Numbered from the stretch's first letter, positions 35,179-44,969 are shown. The stretch: 64,000 nucleotides of DNA from Novosphingobium sp. G106 (GCF_019075875.1 NZ_JAHOOZ010000001.1:1798001-1862000); one strand, 5' to 3'. Notes: generated by a model from the sequence alone, not told the origin. Numbers and translations: made by a program.

Positions 35179-35307
35179 GGTATCCTCGGGTCCCAGTCTC
35201 AGGAGAGTCGCCGGATAACGGGCAGAATCAGGGATCGTTCCTCAAAAACGCGACAAACCGCGAGCCCTCGCTAGTCTGAGATCTAACGGGCCAGCATCGC
35301 TGCGAGC

Positions 35308-35631
35308 CTAGAGCGCGCATTGATAGATCAGCAAACCGTGCTGCTCGATTGACGGCCAGGCTATCGCATCGCCCGGAAGAGCAACTTGCAAATCCACAGC
35401 GACCGGAAGGCGCCGCGAAAGGCTTGAGCGCATCTCCTTCAGATTTGCCGTTGCAAAAACAAGCTGGCTTTCAGCGGCATCGTCCGTGAGAACGATCTCT
35501 ATGCCCAAGGGGTCCGCGCCCTGCGCGCCAGTGGCCCAGGGCCCGAATGCATAGGCCGCGGCGACCCTTGGCCACCCCTTCGCCCAAAGCCTGACTTCAT
35601 CAAACCAATGTTCGGGGATCTGTCCTGTCAC
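35308..35631 (-). CDS. Hypothetical, degenerate nucleotidyltransferase-like protein
   Basis: A 107-residue protein with a pattern recalling MNT-type nucleotidyltransferase folds: helix, then AAAYAFGPWATGAQGADPLG, then IEIVLTDDAAE. The catalytic GS-x-D-x-D signature is incomplete. The resemblance may be structural only. There is no obvious partner such as HEPN next to it. Confidence 0.4.
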   Translation of the reverse strand: MTGQIPEHWFDEVRLWAKGWPRVAAAYAFGPWATGAQGADPLGIEIVLTDDAAESQLVFATANLKEMRSSLSRRLPVAVDLQVALPGDAIAWPSIEQHGLLIYQCAL

Positions 35632-35660
35632 TGCAGCTTCTCCCAGGGAACGAAGATCGC

Positions 35661-35792
35661 TCAGGCAGCCTGTTGTCCGTCATCCTGACGCTTGGGCTGG
35701 GGCGGTTTGTTGGGATTGACCGGCTCTGTTTCCGGTTTTTCGTGTTCAGGGGCCGGCGTCAGCTTTTTGGGTCGCAAGGTCTCATCAGGCAT
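35661..35792 (-). CDS. Pro/Glu/Lys-rich small protein, 43 residues
   Basis: ATG 35792 is preceded by AAGGAG at eight bases, a strong site. The product (MPDETLRPKKLTPAPEHEKP, then ETEPVNPNKPPQPKRQDDGQ) is disordered and hydrophilic. Likely a real microprotein of unknown role. Confidence 0.5.
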   Translation of the reverse strand: MPDETLRPKKLTPAPEHEKPETEPVNPNKPPQPKRQDDGQQAA

Positions 35793-36175
35793 GGATCACA
35801 CTCCTTCGGCGATCTTCGTCCGATTAGAACGCGCGTGCGGTTCAATCCTTCCGATTGCGCATTCGAATTTTTCGTGCCGGCCGTCGGCAGTGCTGCAAAT
35901 TGCAGGGCTTCGGTTGCAATCGACTCACGATCACAAACTGGCGTGAATCCGGCGGACTTGAGCTGAGGAACGTCGAGCGCCCTTCCGGGCCGGCACGATC
36001 GCGATCGCCTCACCTCGACATATGCCACCCGGCAGCATGTAACTTGCACGGTGTTCGTGTATCCGCTCGGCGAGCTTAATGAGCGGCTGCTTTCGACGAG
36101 CCGCAAATAGGTTTCCAAATGTCAGCAATGTCGGCGTCTCTCGTCTCACGCCCCAATTAGCGGAGCACCCAGAGG
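35793..36175. other. About 380 bases without a supported gene
   Basis: Between the Pro-rich microprotein and the GST gene. Open frames exist on both strands but none has a credible start or product. The promoter of the minus-strand microprotein should lie at its left end. Confidence 0.4.
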
Positions 36176-36802
36176 TTAGGTGCTCACCCCTTCGTGCGAA
36201 CGTTCCGTGGCGCGCCTATAGGCGTCGCGGCCTGTCGTGCGGGCGATGTAGGCTTGTTCGGCGTCGCCCAGAGTGATGCCGCAGTTCCTTTGACCCAGGT
36301 TCAAGGCGTAGGTGACCGATATGTCAGCGGCAGTGAAAGCCTCGCCCGCTAGGTAGGGCGAACTGGCGAGCCGCCCGCTGACCAGCTTCAGCCTTTTTTG
36401 GAACGACCGCAGGCACCAGGTCGCGCCCCAGTTCTCCCTCTCGGTCTCGGGCGCGATGAAGCGGCTGACGACGACGGGCATCATTAGAGTTGCGAGGCCG
36501 GCTTCACCGAGGTGCAGAAACTGCTGGTACGCGGCAAAGTTCGGATCGTGCGGCGCCGGCGCCAGCGGCGTCGGCCCGTAGCGTGCCATGAGGTACTCCA
36601 TGATTGCGATCGACTCCACCATGGTGACGTCGCCGTCCTGAATCGCCGGGATGTAGTCGGCGGAGTTGACCGCCAGAAATTCGGGGTCTTGCTCGGCGGC
36701 CAGCATGTCGACCTGCCGCACACAGTAGGGAAGGCCCATCTCCTCCAGCACCCAGACGACCCGGATCGATCGCGAGGTCTGTCCACCCCAAACGGTAATC
36801 AT
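36176..36802 (-). CDS. Glutathione S-transferase
   Basis: The 208-residue product has an N-terminal thioredoxin-like domain (MITVWGGQTSRSIRVVWVLE, with the cis-Pro region YIPAIQDGD and the glutathione-contact VESIAIMEYL) and a C-terminal helical domain ending around LAGEAFTAADISVTYALNLG. The SRSI at the first helix supplies the likely catalytic Ser. It is the last gene before the second IS91 copy. The role could be detoxification or a step of aromatic/ether breakdown. Confidence 0.85.
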   Translation of the reverse strand: MITVWGGQTSRSIRVVWVLEEMGLPYCVRQVDMLAAEQDPEFLAVNSADYIPAIQDGDVTMVESIAIMEYLMARYGPTPLAPAPHDPNFAAYQQFLHLGEAGLATLMMPVVVSRFIAPETERENWGATWCLRSFQKRLKLVSGRLASSPYLAGEAFTAADISVTYALNLGQRNCGITLGDAEQAYIARTTGRDAYRRATERSHEGVST

Positions 36803-36955
36803 CGACTGACCCTTTCCAACAACCACTGACGATAGCCCCTAGCAAAGCCATTTGACCTTGGCACTCCAAGCAAGCGCCTTCAAATTAGCGAACGACAGAT
36901 TTGGAGGTCACCCGAAGGGACGCGAATGTCCGCAATGTCGAAGGGTTTCGGGCGC

Positions 36956-36979
36956 CGTCAGGCGTACTAAACCCTGACG
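36956..36979. repeat. Terminal hairpin of IS91 copy 2
   Basis: Same CGTCAGG / CCTGACG stem with a 10-base loop as at 21116-21139, near the left end of the element. Confidence 0.55.
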
Positions 36980-37236
36980 TGTACGACCCGCGGAGCCGCA
37001 GGCGCTGGGCTATGGGGATTTAGGATTCCGGTGCAGCTCGCAAGCGGATGGCCGCGAGCCTGGCCGTATTGTCCAGCCACCAGAAGGCCGATCACGGCCC
37101 GGCCGCAAAGGCGCGATCAATGGGCCGACCCACCTTTTGATGGCCCTTTCTGGAAGAGAGTGGCGCATCGGACGAGCCGCATGCTCCCCTGCGATGCGGC
37201 TTTGGCAGGGATGGATTGCGTGCAGGCCATGCCGGG

Positions 37237-38430
37237 TCATGGCGTGGTCTCCCGGATGGGCAATGCTATCGTCGGTGGCGCTCTGGGCTGCTGCCAGCGC
37301 TGGAAGGCCTCGATGATGATCATGTGTCCGCCGCAGCATGGGCATGGCGGGCGCTGATCGGGCGGCTCGTCCGGGCTGGGCTCTTCCGTGCTCGCGGGAA
37401 CGCAGAGAAGCTCGCGGGCACGAGCGATGCTGGCCTTGCGGGTAGAGCCGGCGAGCAGGCCGTAGTGCCGGATGCGGTGGAAGCCGCGCGGCAGGACGTG
37501 GAGCAGGAACCGCCGGATAAACTCGTCGGCGGGAAGCGTCATGACGCGCTGGCGCTCTGGTCCCTCGCGGCGATAGTCCTTGTAGCCGAACGTGACGCCG
37601 CGCTCGTCGAACGCGATCAGGCGGCGGTTCGAGATCGCCACGCGGTGGGTATAGCGGGATAGATAGGCGAGCACGGCCTGAGGCCCGGCGAACGGCGGCT
37701 TGGCGTAGACCACCCAGCGCTTCTTCCGGACCGGGGAGAGGTGGCGAAGGAAGGCTCGCCGGTCGGTCAGGCGCGCCCTCTCGCCGAAGAACGCGAGCCG
37801 GCGGGCGTCGTGCAGCTGGATCAGACGGGTGACGAAGATCCTGCGGAACAGCGCGCCGAGCACGCGCACCGGCAGGAGGAACGCCGGTCGCGACGATATC
37901 CAGCGTGCGCCATCCGGCGCGATACCGCCGCCCGGAACGATCATGTGCACGTGCGGATGGTGCGTCATCGCCGAGCCCCAGGTATGGAGCACCGCGGTGA
38001 TGCCGATGCGCGCGCCGAGGTGCTTGGGGTCGGCGGCGATGGTCAGCATCGTCTCCGACGCCGCCCGGAACAGCAGATCGTAGACCACCGCCTTGTTCTG
38101 CCAGGCGATGTCGGCGATCTCGGCGGGCAGCGTGAAGACAACGTGGAAGTAGCCGACCGGGAGCAGGTCGGCCTCACGCTCGACCAGCCAGGTTCGCGCC
38201 GCCGCGCCCTGGCACTTGGGGCAGTGCCGGTTGCGGCAGCTGTTGTAGGCGATCCGCCAGTGCCCGCAGTCCTCGCAGGCTTCGACGTGACCGCCCAGCG
38301 CAGCGGTGCGGCATTTCTCGATCGCCGTCATCACCTTGAGCTGCATGAGGCCCAGATGCCCGGCATGGGCGGCCCGGTAGCCGGGACCAGCAGCGCGGAA
38401 GATGTCGGCGACCTCGAGCGAGGTGCGCAA
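37237..38430 (-). CDS. IS91-family transposase (HUH/Y2), copy 2
   Basis: Same protein as at 21397-22590: N-terminal CEDCGHW and CRNRHCPKCQG zinc ligands, HUH motif in THHPHVHMIVPGGG, and the tyrosine region YLSRYTHRVAISN. Starts at TTG. Intact, so either copy could act on both ends and move the DNA between them. Confidence 0.92.
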   Translation of the reverse strand: MRTSLEVADIFRAAGPGYRAAHAGHLGLMQLKVMTAIEKCRTAALGGHVEACEDCGHWRIAYNSCRNRHCPKCQGAAARTWLVEREADLLPVGYFHVVFTLPAEIADIAWQNKAVVYDLLFRAASETMLTIAADPKHLGARIGITAVLHTWGSAMTHHPHVHMIVPGGGIAPDGARWISSRPAFLLPVRVLGALFRRIFVTRLIQLHDARRLAFFGERARLTDRRAFLRHLSPVRKKRWVVYAKPPFAGPQAVLAYLSRYTHRVAISNRRLIAFDERGVTFGYKDYRREGPERQRVMTLPADEFIRRFLLHVLPRGFHRIRHYGLLAGSTRKASIARARELLCVPASTEEPSPDEPPDQRPPCPCCGGHMIIIEAFQRWQQPRAPPTIALPIRETTP

Positions 38431-38436
38431 GCCGCC

Positions 38437-39345
38437 TCAGCCGTCGGGCGCCGCCTGCGAGCCTGGGAACATGCTCAGCCGATCGAGCGGACTGATCACG
38501 TTCTTCACCGTCCGGGTCGCCACCCTCGTGTAGAGTGACGTGGTCGTCAGCTGGGCGTGGCCGAGCAGGACCTGGATGATGCGGATGTCCACGCCGTCTT
38601 CGAGCAGATGGGTCGCGAAGCTATGGCGCAGCGTATGTGGTCCGACCCGCTTGGTGATGCCCGCCGCATGGGCCGCTTCGGCAGCGATACGATGGACCTG
38701 CCGGTAGCAGATCGGCTTCAGGTAATGCTGCCCGGGGAACAGCCAACCGTCGGGATACATCACACCCTGCTGCCGACCGATCTTCCACCACTCGCGCAAA
38801 AGTACCAGCAGGTCGTGCGCCAGCATGGCGTTGCGGTGCCGACCGCCCTTGCCGCACTGAACCCGGAGCAGCATGCGCTCACTATCGATATCGCGGACCT
38901 TGAGCCTGGTCACCTCCGACGCGCGAAGGCCGGCTCCGTAGGCGACCGAGAGGATCGCCTGGTGCTTGATGCTCGTCGTGGCATCGAGCATCCGCATGAC
39001 CTCGTCGCGGCTGAGCACCGTGGGCAGCGAGCGTGGGTGCTTCACCCGGTGGAGCTTGCGGGTCAGGTCCGGCCGACCCAGCGTGCGAGTGTAGAAGAAC
39101 CGTAAGGCTGAGACCGCCATATTCATGGCCGGCGCCCCGAGGCCTGTCTCGCTCTGCTCGATCTGGTATCGCCGCAAATCCTCGTCGGTCGCCCGATCGG
39201 GCGGACGGCCCAGCCAGTTCGCGAACCGTGTAACGTCGCGGAGATAGTTGTGCTGCGTTGCCAGCGATAGCCGGCGCACGTTCATGTCTTCGACGAAGCG
39301 CTCGCGCAGCGACGTGGCGGGAATGTCAGAACTTGTGTTGATCAT
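38437..39345 (-). CDS. IS91-associated XerD-like tyrosine recombinase, copy 2
   Basis: Same protein as at 22597-23505, with ATG 39345 behind AAGGAG. Catalytic residues are visible in GLRASEVTRLK, HTLRHSFATHLL and TTSLYTRVA. Confidence 0.9.
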   Translation of the reverse strand: MINTSSDIPATSLRERFVEDMNVRRLSLATQHNYLRDVTRFANWLGRPPDRATDEDLRRYQIEQSETGLGAPAMNMAVSALRFFYTRTLGRPDLTRKLHRVKHPRSLPTVLSRDEVMRMLDATTSIKHQAILSVAYGAGLRASEVTRLKVRDIDSERMLLRVQCGKGGRHRNAMLAHDLLVLLREWWKIGRQQGVMYPDGWLFPGQHYLKPICYRQVHRIAAEAAHAAGITKRVGPHTLRHSFATHLLEDGVDIRIIQVLLGHAQLTTTSLYTRVATRTVKNVISPLDRLSMFPGSQAAPDG

Positions 39346-39475
39346 CGGTCGACTCCTTGTTGAAGGAGTCAGGAGCGTCCGCCCGCCTTGGGCTTCGCTC
39401 AACTGAAGCGCGAACCTCCCGCGGTCATCGCAACATCAGACCCAGGCACCACTCCCGCGCCAGCGGGTTCGTACA

Positions 39476-39913
39476 AGTCGGCGTTCGTAGACGTTCGCCT
39501 TCCCCCACACGTCGGCGATTGCCTCGACGACAGGCATCGCCGCCGCCTGAGCGGCGGCCGAAAAAACGGGACCCCGCGCGGCGCAGCCGGACAGGCGGCG
39601 CAAGGTCGGTTTCGCACTGGCGGCGATCGCCGACAGGGCGAAAGCGGGCGTGCCGCCCGGCTGCGACGCGCGAGTGCCCACGGGGCCCATATCAGGCCCC
39701 GCACCCTGCCGCGGCCCGCGCAGCGGCCCGGCAGTGTGCGTCCCTGCCCCGCTCCAACAGGCCGGCCCGGCCGGCCCGCGCCAGCGATCGCGACCGTTAG
39801 GCCGAGACCGGCTCCGCCGGGCTCGGTGGCGCAGCCATAGAGCGCGGTCGCGCGGACGCCGGTCCGCGCGAGGCGCCGCAGTCAGGTGACAGGGTTTGCG
39901 AGGGTCATTCCCG
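39476..39913. other. Very GC-rich stretch without a supported gene
   Basis: On the minus strand a frame reading AAAMPVVEAIADVWGKANVY runs straight into the IS91 edge, so a gene was probably cut here. Neither its start nor its family can be identified. Long CCGGCC repeats lie around 39755-39785. No RNA gene is evident. Confidence 0.4.
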
Positions 39914-40354
39914 TCAGAGCGCGAGTTGCCTCTGCACCGGCTTCCGCTTTCGGGATCTGCCGCCGATCTCCTCGATCACAAACATGTGCGCCGGCGGCGT
40001 CGCCAGCAGTTCGCCTTCGGGCACGGTGCCGTCGAGCCAGTCCATGACCTGGCGGCGCAACACGATCGCGCCGTGCCGGTCCTGATAGTGCGACACCTCG
40101 GCATTGGCGGCGATGGTGATCACCCGGAACGCCAGCGGCCAGCCGTTCATCGCCGGCTCCCAAAACCCCGCGAGATAGAAGAAATTGCCGTCGTCGAGCG
40201 TGACCCGGTAGTCCTTCTTGCCAACCTTCATTCGGAATTCCGAAGCGGGGATCAGGCAGCGATGCGCGGGAAAGGTCTTGCCCTCCGATCGAACGAAGCG
40301 GAACTCGACGCCGTCGCTGAACCGCGGGTTGGAACCCCAGTGCGCATTGACCAC
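39914..40354 (-). pseudogene. SOS response-associated peptidase (SRAP/HMCES) fragment without Cys2
   Basis: The 146-residue frame begins at a GTG (VNAHWGSNPRFSDGVEFRFV). It contains the SRAP asparagine (NAH), the segment RCLIPASEF with the conserved glutamate, and the terminal histidine (TPPAHMFVIEE). Intact family members start Met-Cys, and Cys2 forms the DNA-protein crosslink at abasic sites. About 70 N-terminal residues including Cys2 are missing. The frame stays open for some 50 codons upstream without a matching N-terminus. Likely inactive. Confidence 0.65.
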
Positions 40355-40830
40355 TTCCTTCTTGCCTGAACCGTCGCGCTTGTATCGAATGATCGGACGA
40401 AGGGTGCCCTCCGCCGCATCCGAGGCGAACGGGGTTGCGGTGTTTCGTCGAAGGCCTGCGGCTGAACCTCGGTACCGAGATTCCGATCGCGAGCCTGGCG
40501 CTCACGGACACGGGCGAACAGCCACCGCCATCTTCCTTGAGCGGAACCACTGGGATGCGGATTACAGCATGGCTCTCGCCGCGCTGATGGCTTCGCCAGG
40601 TGTCGAGCACGCCACCTGGTCGCCAGGGCGCAGCCTGGCTCCGGCACGGGCCAGATCTGCCGCTGTGCCACACCGCGCTAACACCACCCTGAATTAGCAG
40701 ATCAGTACTTGTGTTGGCGCTCGTAGAAATCCCGATAGTGTGGACGCGGGAAATTCCGGAGCGATCGACCGCGCGCTGGCAGGAGGTGGTCACGAATTTC
40801 CGTTTCTTCACGGCTTTGGGCGTGCTCGGG
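40355..40830. other. About 480 bases without a supported gene
   Basis: Upstream of the SRAP fragment on its strand. It probably holds scrambled sequence from whatever truncated that gene; no start, family or repeat is recognised. Confidence 0.35.
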
Positions 40831-41460
40831 TCATACGCCGCCCAACGCCTGGTCAGATCGGTTCTCACCGAAAATCCTGTCGGCGGCGCGATCCCATTCC
40901 GCAACCAGATCGATGCCCTGCTGATCGCGCAACCAGATATCTTCCAGGCCCCCCATCAGGCCAAGCAGGTGGATCGCGACGGATCGCGGTGCATCAACCT
41001 TATCCTGCAGCATCGCCGTAAACGTCTCGAGCGCCATCGCTGTACGTTTCTGAAAGTAGTCGAACGCAGGATGTTGCGGATAGACCGCTTCCGTCCGCAA
41101 CATCGAATAGAGGCGCACCAGTTCAGGCTGGCCGCTATTGTGCGCGACGATATTGTGCAGGATCGTCCTGACATCGGTGAGCGAGAGCTGATCGGCCGCA
41201 GCGTCCGCCGGGATCGCCATCCCGGCAAACGCCAGGCGGGAATCGCGTTCGTCGCGGTCTTTCAACAGCGCCACAAGCAGCGCGACCTTTGAGCCGAAAT
41301 GGTGCAGCACCCCGGCGACGGTCAGGCCGCAATTGTCTGCCAGCTCCTTGATTGTGAAACCGTAATAGCCGCGCTGGCCGATAATCCGGATTGCCTCGTC
41401 CAGGATCATTCGCGGCCGCGCGGTGAAGCGTTTACGCTGCAGGGTCAAGGCGTCGGTCAT
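40831..41460 (-). CDS. TetR-family transcriptional regulator
   Basis: The 209-residue product has an HTH in MILDEAIRIIGQRGYYGFTI and ELADNCGLTVAGVLHHFGSK, with a helical C-terminal ligand domain. It is divergent from the GH3 glycosidase gene with 150 bases between, so it is a likely regulator of the GH3/esterase pair. No ligand can be predicted. Confidence 0.85.
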   Translation of the reverse strand: MTDALTLQRKRFTARPRMILDEAIRIIGQRGYYGFTIKELADNCGLTVAGVLHHFGSKVALLVALLKDRDERDSRLAFAGMAIPADAAADQLSLTDVRTILHNIVAHNSGQPELVRLYSMLRTEAVYPQHPAFDYFQKRTAMALETFTAMLQDKVDAPRSVAIHLLGLMGGLEDIWLRDQQGIDLVAEWDRAADRIFGENRSDQALGGV

Positions 41461-41610
41461 CCCGGCGAGCGATCAATGGTAGGGCACGGTGGCATGGTCA
41501 CCAGCGTTCTAGGTCCGTCCTGAGGCCTTGCCAACCTCCTAAGTGCTCAGTAAGTTACCCGGAAGAAAGCCCGCGCTGGCGCAGGGTATGCAAGGGCGAG
41601 GGGGATCACG

Positions 41611-43989
41611 ATGGCTCGGACATTATCGCTGACGCGCAGGACGCTGCTGGGATCCTGCGCTGCGCTGATCGCGAGCCGCGCGGCGGCAGCAGCGGACATG
41701 GCTTATCGTAACACGCGCGTGCCGATGGAGGACCGCGTCCGCGACTTGCTCGCCCGCATGACGCTTGAAGAGAAGGTCGCGCAGGTCCGCTCGATGTGGA
41801 TGTCGAAGAGCCGGCTACTCGACGGCGACGTCTTCTCGCCCGAAAAGGCGGCAGCGGCGATCGCCGACGGCATTGGCCAGATCGGGATGCCGCACGATAC
41901 GATCGGCAGCGCGCGGATGCCGCGGACGATCTGGGCGACACGCAAGGAGGCGGTCGATTTCGTCAACGGGGTGCAGCGCTTCCTGCTCGAGAAGACCAGG
42001 CTCGGCATTCCCGCGCTGTTCCATGACGAGGCTGCGCACGGTTATGTCGCCGATGGCGCGACGATCTTCCCGAGCCCGCCGGCGCTGGGCAGCACCTGGG
42101 ATCCGGCGTTGGTCGAGCGCGTCTTTACTGTCGCCGGGCGCGAGGCACGGCTGGGCGGCGCAACAATCGTCCTCGCCCCCGTGATCGATCTGATGCGCGA
42201 ACCGCGCTGGGGGCGAGCGGGCGAAACGTTTTCCGAAGACCCGCACCTCACCGCGCAGATGGGCATCGCCGCAGTGCGCGGGTTGCAGGGGCGGACTCGA
42301 CCGCTGGCGCGCGACCGCGTCTTCGTGACGCTCAAGCATTTCGTCCACGGATCGCCCGAGAACGGAGTCAACATCGCGCCTGCTGACACCAGCGAGCGCA
42401 ATCTGCGCGAGAACTACCTCGTGCCGTTCGCAGAGGTCATCAAGGCGACCAATCCGGCGGCGATCATGCCGTCCTACAACGAAGTGAACGGCGTCCCCGC
42501 ACATGCGAGCCACGAGCTGCTGACTGTGACAGGACGCGAGCGGCTCGGGTTCACAGGGGCCTATCTCAGCGACTATGGCGGCGTCACGAACCTCGTCACC
42601 GATCATCACGTCGCCACCGACACCGGCGAAGCGGCGATCCTCGCGCTGAAGGCCGGCGTGGATGCGGAGCTGCCGGACGGCGAGGCCTTTGCCAGGCTCC
42701 CTGCACTGATCCGCGCGGGGCGTGTGTCGGCGACGTTGCTCGATGCCGCGGTCGCGCGCATCCTGACGCTCAAATTCGAGGCTGGGCTCTTCGAGAATCC
42801 CTATGCCGACGTCAGGCTGGCGACGCGAGGCACCAACATGGCGGCGGACATCGCGCTCGCGCGTACCGCGGCGCAGAAGGGCATCGTCCTGCTCAGGAAC
42901 GATGGCGTCCTGCCGCTCGATCCCCGCAAGAAGACGAGACTCGCGGTGATTGGGCCGAATGCGGTCGAGCCGATGTTCGGGGGCTATTCGGGCATCAACG
43001 CAAACGCGGTCGGCATTCTCGATGGGCTGATGGCCGCTGGCACCGCGCTGTCGATCGAATATGCCGAGGGCGTTCGTCTGACCGACGCGGAAACGGGACC
43101 CAGCGTGCTCGGGCCTTTCGCTGCGCTCGCCGGACCCGCGGTCATTCGCACTTCGCATGCAGACAATGCGGAACGCATTCGCAGAGCGGTCGAGCTGGCG
43201 CAACGGTCCGACATCGTCCTGTTGGTGCTCGGCGACAACGCCACGATCACGCGCGAAGCCGTCCTGAACATTCGGCCGGGCGACCGCGATACGCTCGGCC
43301 TGTACGGCGATCAGGACGAACTGGTCGAGGCGATGCTTGCACTCGGCAAGCCGGTCGTCGCCTTGCTGCTCAACGGGCGGCCGCTGGCGGTCACGCGGCT
43401 TGCGGAAAAGGCTAACGCGCTGCTCGAAGGCTGGTATCTCGGGCAGGAGGGCGGAAACGCCTTTGCCGATATCCTGTTCGGCAAGGTGTCGCCCGGCGGC
43501 AAGCTCACAGTGTCGATCCCGCGCGCCGTCGGCGATCTTCCGGTCTTCTACAATCGCCACCCGTCGGCGCGTGCGCGCCCCTACATCGAAGGCGATCCAG
43601 CCCCGCTCTATCCGTTCGGACACGGGTTGAGCTATACGACCTTCGACATGTCGCCACCGCGCGTCGGCAGCGCCGAAGTCCGCAGCGGCGATGGTACGAC
43701 GGTCGAGGTCGAAGTCACGAATAGCGGCAACCACGTGGGCGACGAGGTCGTGCAGCTCTATATCCGCGACGAAGTAAGCTCGGTACCCCGCCCCGTCATG
43801 GAACTGAAGGGGTTCGAGCGAGTGACGTTGAAGCCCGGCGAGAAGCGCGTCGTTCGCTTTACCATCACGCCAGACATGCTCGCGTTCTGGGATATCGACA
43901 TGAAGTGGACGGTCGAGCCTGGCCTGTTCACGATCTCGGCCGGTGCCAGTTCCGCTACGCTCAAATCGACGAAGCTGCGCGTGCTGTGA
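41611..43989 (+). CDS. Exported glycoside hydrolase family 3 enzyme (beta-glycosidase)
   Basis: The 792-residue product has an N-terminal signal with a twin arginine (TLSLTRRTLLGSCAALIASR), a GH3 N-terminal barrel, the alpha/beta sandwich and a C-terminal fibronectin-III-like domain (VEVEVTNSGNHVGDEVVQLY). The nucleophile aspartate is in GAYLSDYGGV at about residue 320; substrate-binding KHF-HG and RWGRAGETFSEDP are conserved. The family cleaves beta-glucosides or beta-xylosides. The next gene encodes a secreted esterase, which suggests decorated plant polysaccharide as substrate. Confidence 0.92.
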   Translation: MARTLSLTRRTLLGSCAALIASRAAAAADMAYRNTRVPMEDRVRDLLARMTLEEKVAQVRSMWMSKSRLLDGDVFSPEKAAAAIADGIGQIGMPHDTIGSARMPRTIWATRKEAVDFVNGVQRFLLEKTRLGIPALFHDEAAHGYVADGATIFPSPPALGSTWDPALVERVFTVAGREARLGGATIVLAPVIDLMREPRWGRAGETFSEDPHLTAQMGIAAVRGLQGRTRPLARDRVFVTLKHFVHGSPENGVNIAPADTSERNLRENYLVPFAEVIKATNPAAIMPSYNEVNGVPAHASHELLTVTGRERLGFTGAYLSDYGGVTNLVTDHHVATDTGEAAILALKAGVDAELPDGEAFARLPALIRAGRVSATLLDAAVARILTLKFEAGLFENPYADVRLATRGTNMAADIALARTAAQKGIVLLRNDGVLPLDPRKKTRLAVIGPNAVEPMFGGYSGINANAVGILDGLMAAGTALSIEYAEGVRLTDAETGPSVLGPFAALAGPAVIRTSHADNAERIRRAVELAQRSDIVLLVLGDNATITREAVLNIRPGDRDTLGLYGDQDELVEAMLALGKPVVALLLNGRPLAVTRLAEKANALLEGWYLGQEGGNAFADILFGKVSPGGKLTVSIPRAVGDLPVFYNRHPSARARPYIEGDPAPLYPFGHGLSYTTFDMSPPRVGSAEVRSGDGTTVEVEVTNSGNHVGDEVVQLYIRDEVSSVPRPVMELKGFERVTLKPGEKRVVRFTITPDMLAFWDIDMKWTVEPGLFTISAGASSATLKSTKLRVL

Positions 43990-44027
43990 CGCCGGCAGTA
44001 TCCCACCCGCTTCGAAGGAATTGCTCG

Positions 44028-44969
44028 ATGACGACCAAGTTGCTGAAATTGACTCGCGCGACCGGCCTGTTCGCGGCGCTCCTCGCGCAGGCCGTGCCGG
44101 CCGCGGCGCAGATGCCGGAGTTCAAGCGCATTCCAGCCCCTGTCGATGCGGCGGCGATCCCGCTCTATGCCGGCCAAGCGCCGGGCTCCGAAACGCGCAC
44201 GGAACCCGAAGTCTGGGACATGATGTCGGGCAACCGAGTCGTGCGCAATGTCGGTCGCCCGACGATCACTCCCGTGCTGCCCGCAGCGGGCAAGGCCAGC
44301 GGCGCCGCCGTCGTGATCGTACCGGGCGGCGGGTTCAAGTTCCTTTCGATGGACGGTGAAGGCTGGCCGATCGCGCGCTGGCTGGCGGATCACGGCATCG
44401 CCGCGTTTGTCCTGAAATATCGGCCGAACGAGACGCCGGGCGACGAGGCCACCTTCACGCAGAAGATGATCGCCGATTTCATGAAGGCGATGTCGGATCC
44501 GAACGCCACGCTGCCGCTGAACGAGCCGCTCGCTACAGCCGACACGTTGCAGGCGATCAAGCTGGTCCGCGAAGGTGCGGCGAAGTGGCAAATCGATCCG
44601 GCACGGGTCGGGCTGATCGGCTTTTCGGCGGGCGCGGTCGCGACGTTGGAGGCGGCCACGGCCTCGCCAGTCGCGGCGCGCCCAAACTTTTTCGGCTACA
44701 TCTACGGGCCGATGGCGGCGGCCGCGGCGGTGCCGGCAGATGCGCCGCCAATGTTTGTCGCAATCGCGATGGACGACAGCCTGTTCGGCAAACAGGGCTT
44801 CGGGATCGTCGAGAGCTGGCGCGCGGCCAAGCGCCCAGTCGAGCTGCACGCGTATGAAAAGGGCGATCACGGCTTCGGCTTAGGCAAGCCAGGTACGACG
44901 ACGATGATGATGATGCCGGAATTCAACGCTTGGTTGGACGCGCGCGGGCTGCTGAGACCGGCGAAATAG
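44028..44969 (+). CDS. Secreted alpha/beta hydrolase, acetyl-xylan-esterase-like
   Basis: ATG 44028 follows GAAGGA. The 313-residue product has a signal peptide (LFAALLAQAVPAAAQ) and a hydrolase domain with VIVPGGGFKFLS (oxyanion region), GLIGFSAGAVATLEA (nucleophile Ser), FVAIAMDDSLF (acid) and KGDHGFGLG (His). This matches the BD-FAE-like or AXE-type esterases often found next to GH genes. It lies 38 bases after the GH3 stop, so the two form an operon. Confidence 0.85.
   Translation: MTTKLLKLTRATGLFAALLAQAVPAAAQMPEFKRIPAPVDAAAIPLYAGQAPGSETRTEPEVWDMMSGNRVVRNVGRPTITPVLPAAGKASGAAVVIVPGGGFKFLSMDGEGWPIARWLADHGIAAFVLKYRPNETPGDEATFTQKMIADFMKAMSDPNATLPLNEPLATADTLQAIKLVREGAAKWQIDPARVGLIGFSAGAVATLEAATASPVAARPNFFGYIYGPMAAAAAVPADAPPMFVAIAMDDSLFGKQGFGIVESWRAAKRPVELHAYEKGDHGFGLGKPGTTTMMMMPEFNAWLDARGLLRPAK

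Larger units (their letters stand above)
36932..39475 (-). mobile_element. IS91-type element with tyrosine recombinase, copy 2
   Basis: Reads the same as copy 1 at an offset of 15,840 bases, in the same orientation. The left flank differs from that of copy 1 (CGAATGTCC against GAACGGCA), so the two are separate insertions or the ends of a recombined unit. Together they bound 23636-36931. Confidence 0.88.

Noticed and set aside
23636..36931. Classical composite transposon flanked by IS91
   Set aside because: IS91-type elements do not act as paired inverted-repeat transposons and make no duplication, so the segment is described as IS91-bounded, not as a proven composite transposon.
39476..39690. 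Possible gene reading MPVVEAIADVWGKANVY at the IS91 edge
   Set aside because: The frame has an Arg/Ala/Pro-rich upstream part, no clear start and no family I recognise, so it is only described as a gap.
41815..43734. 639-codon minus-strand frame
   Set aside because: Antisense to the GH3 gene, which has all family motifs.
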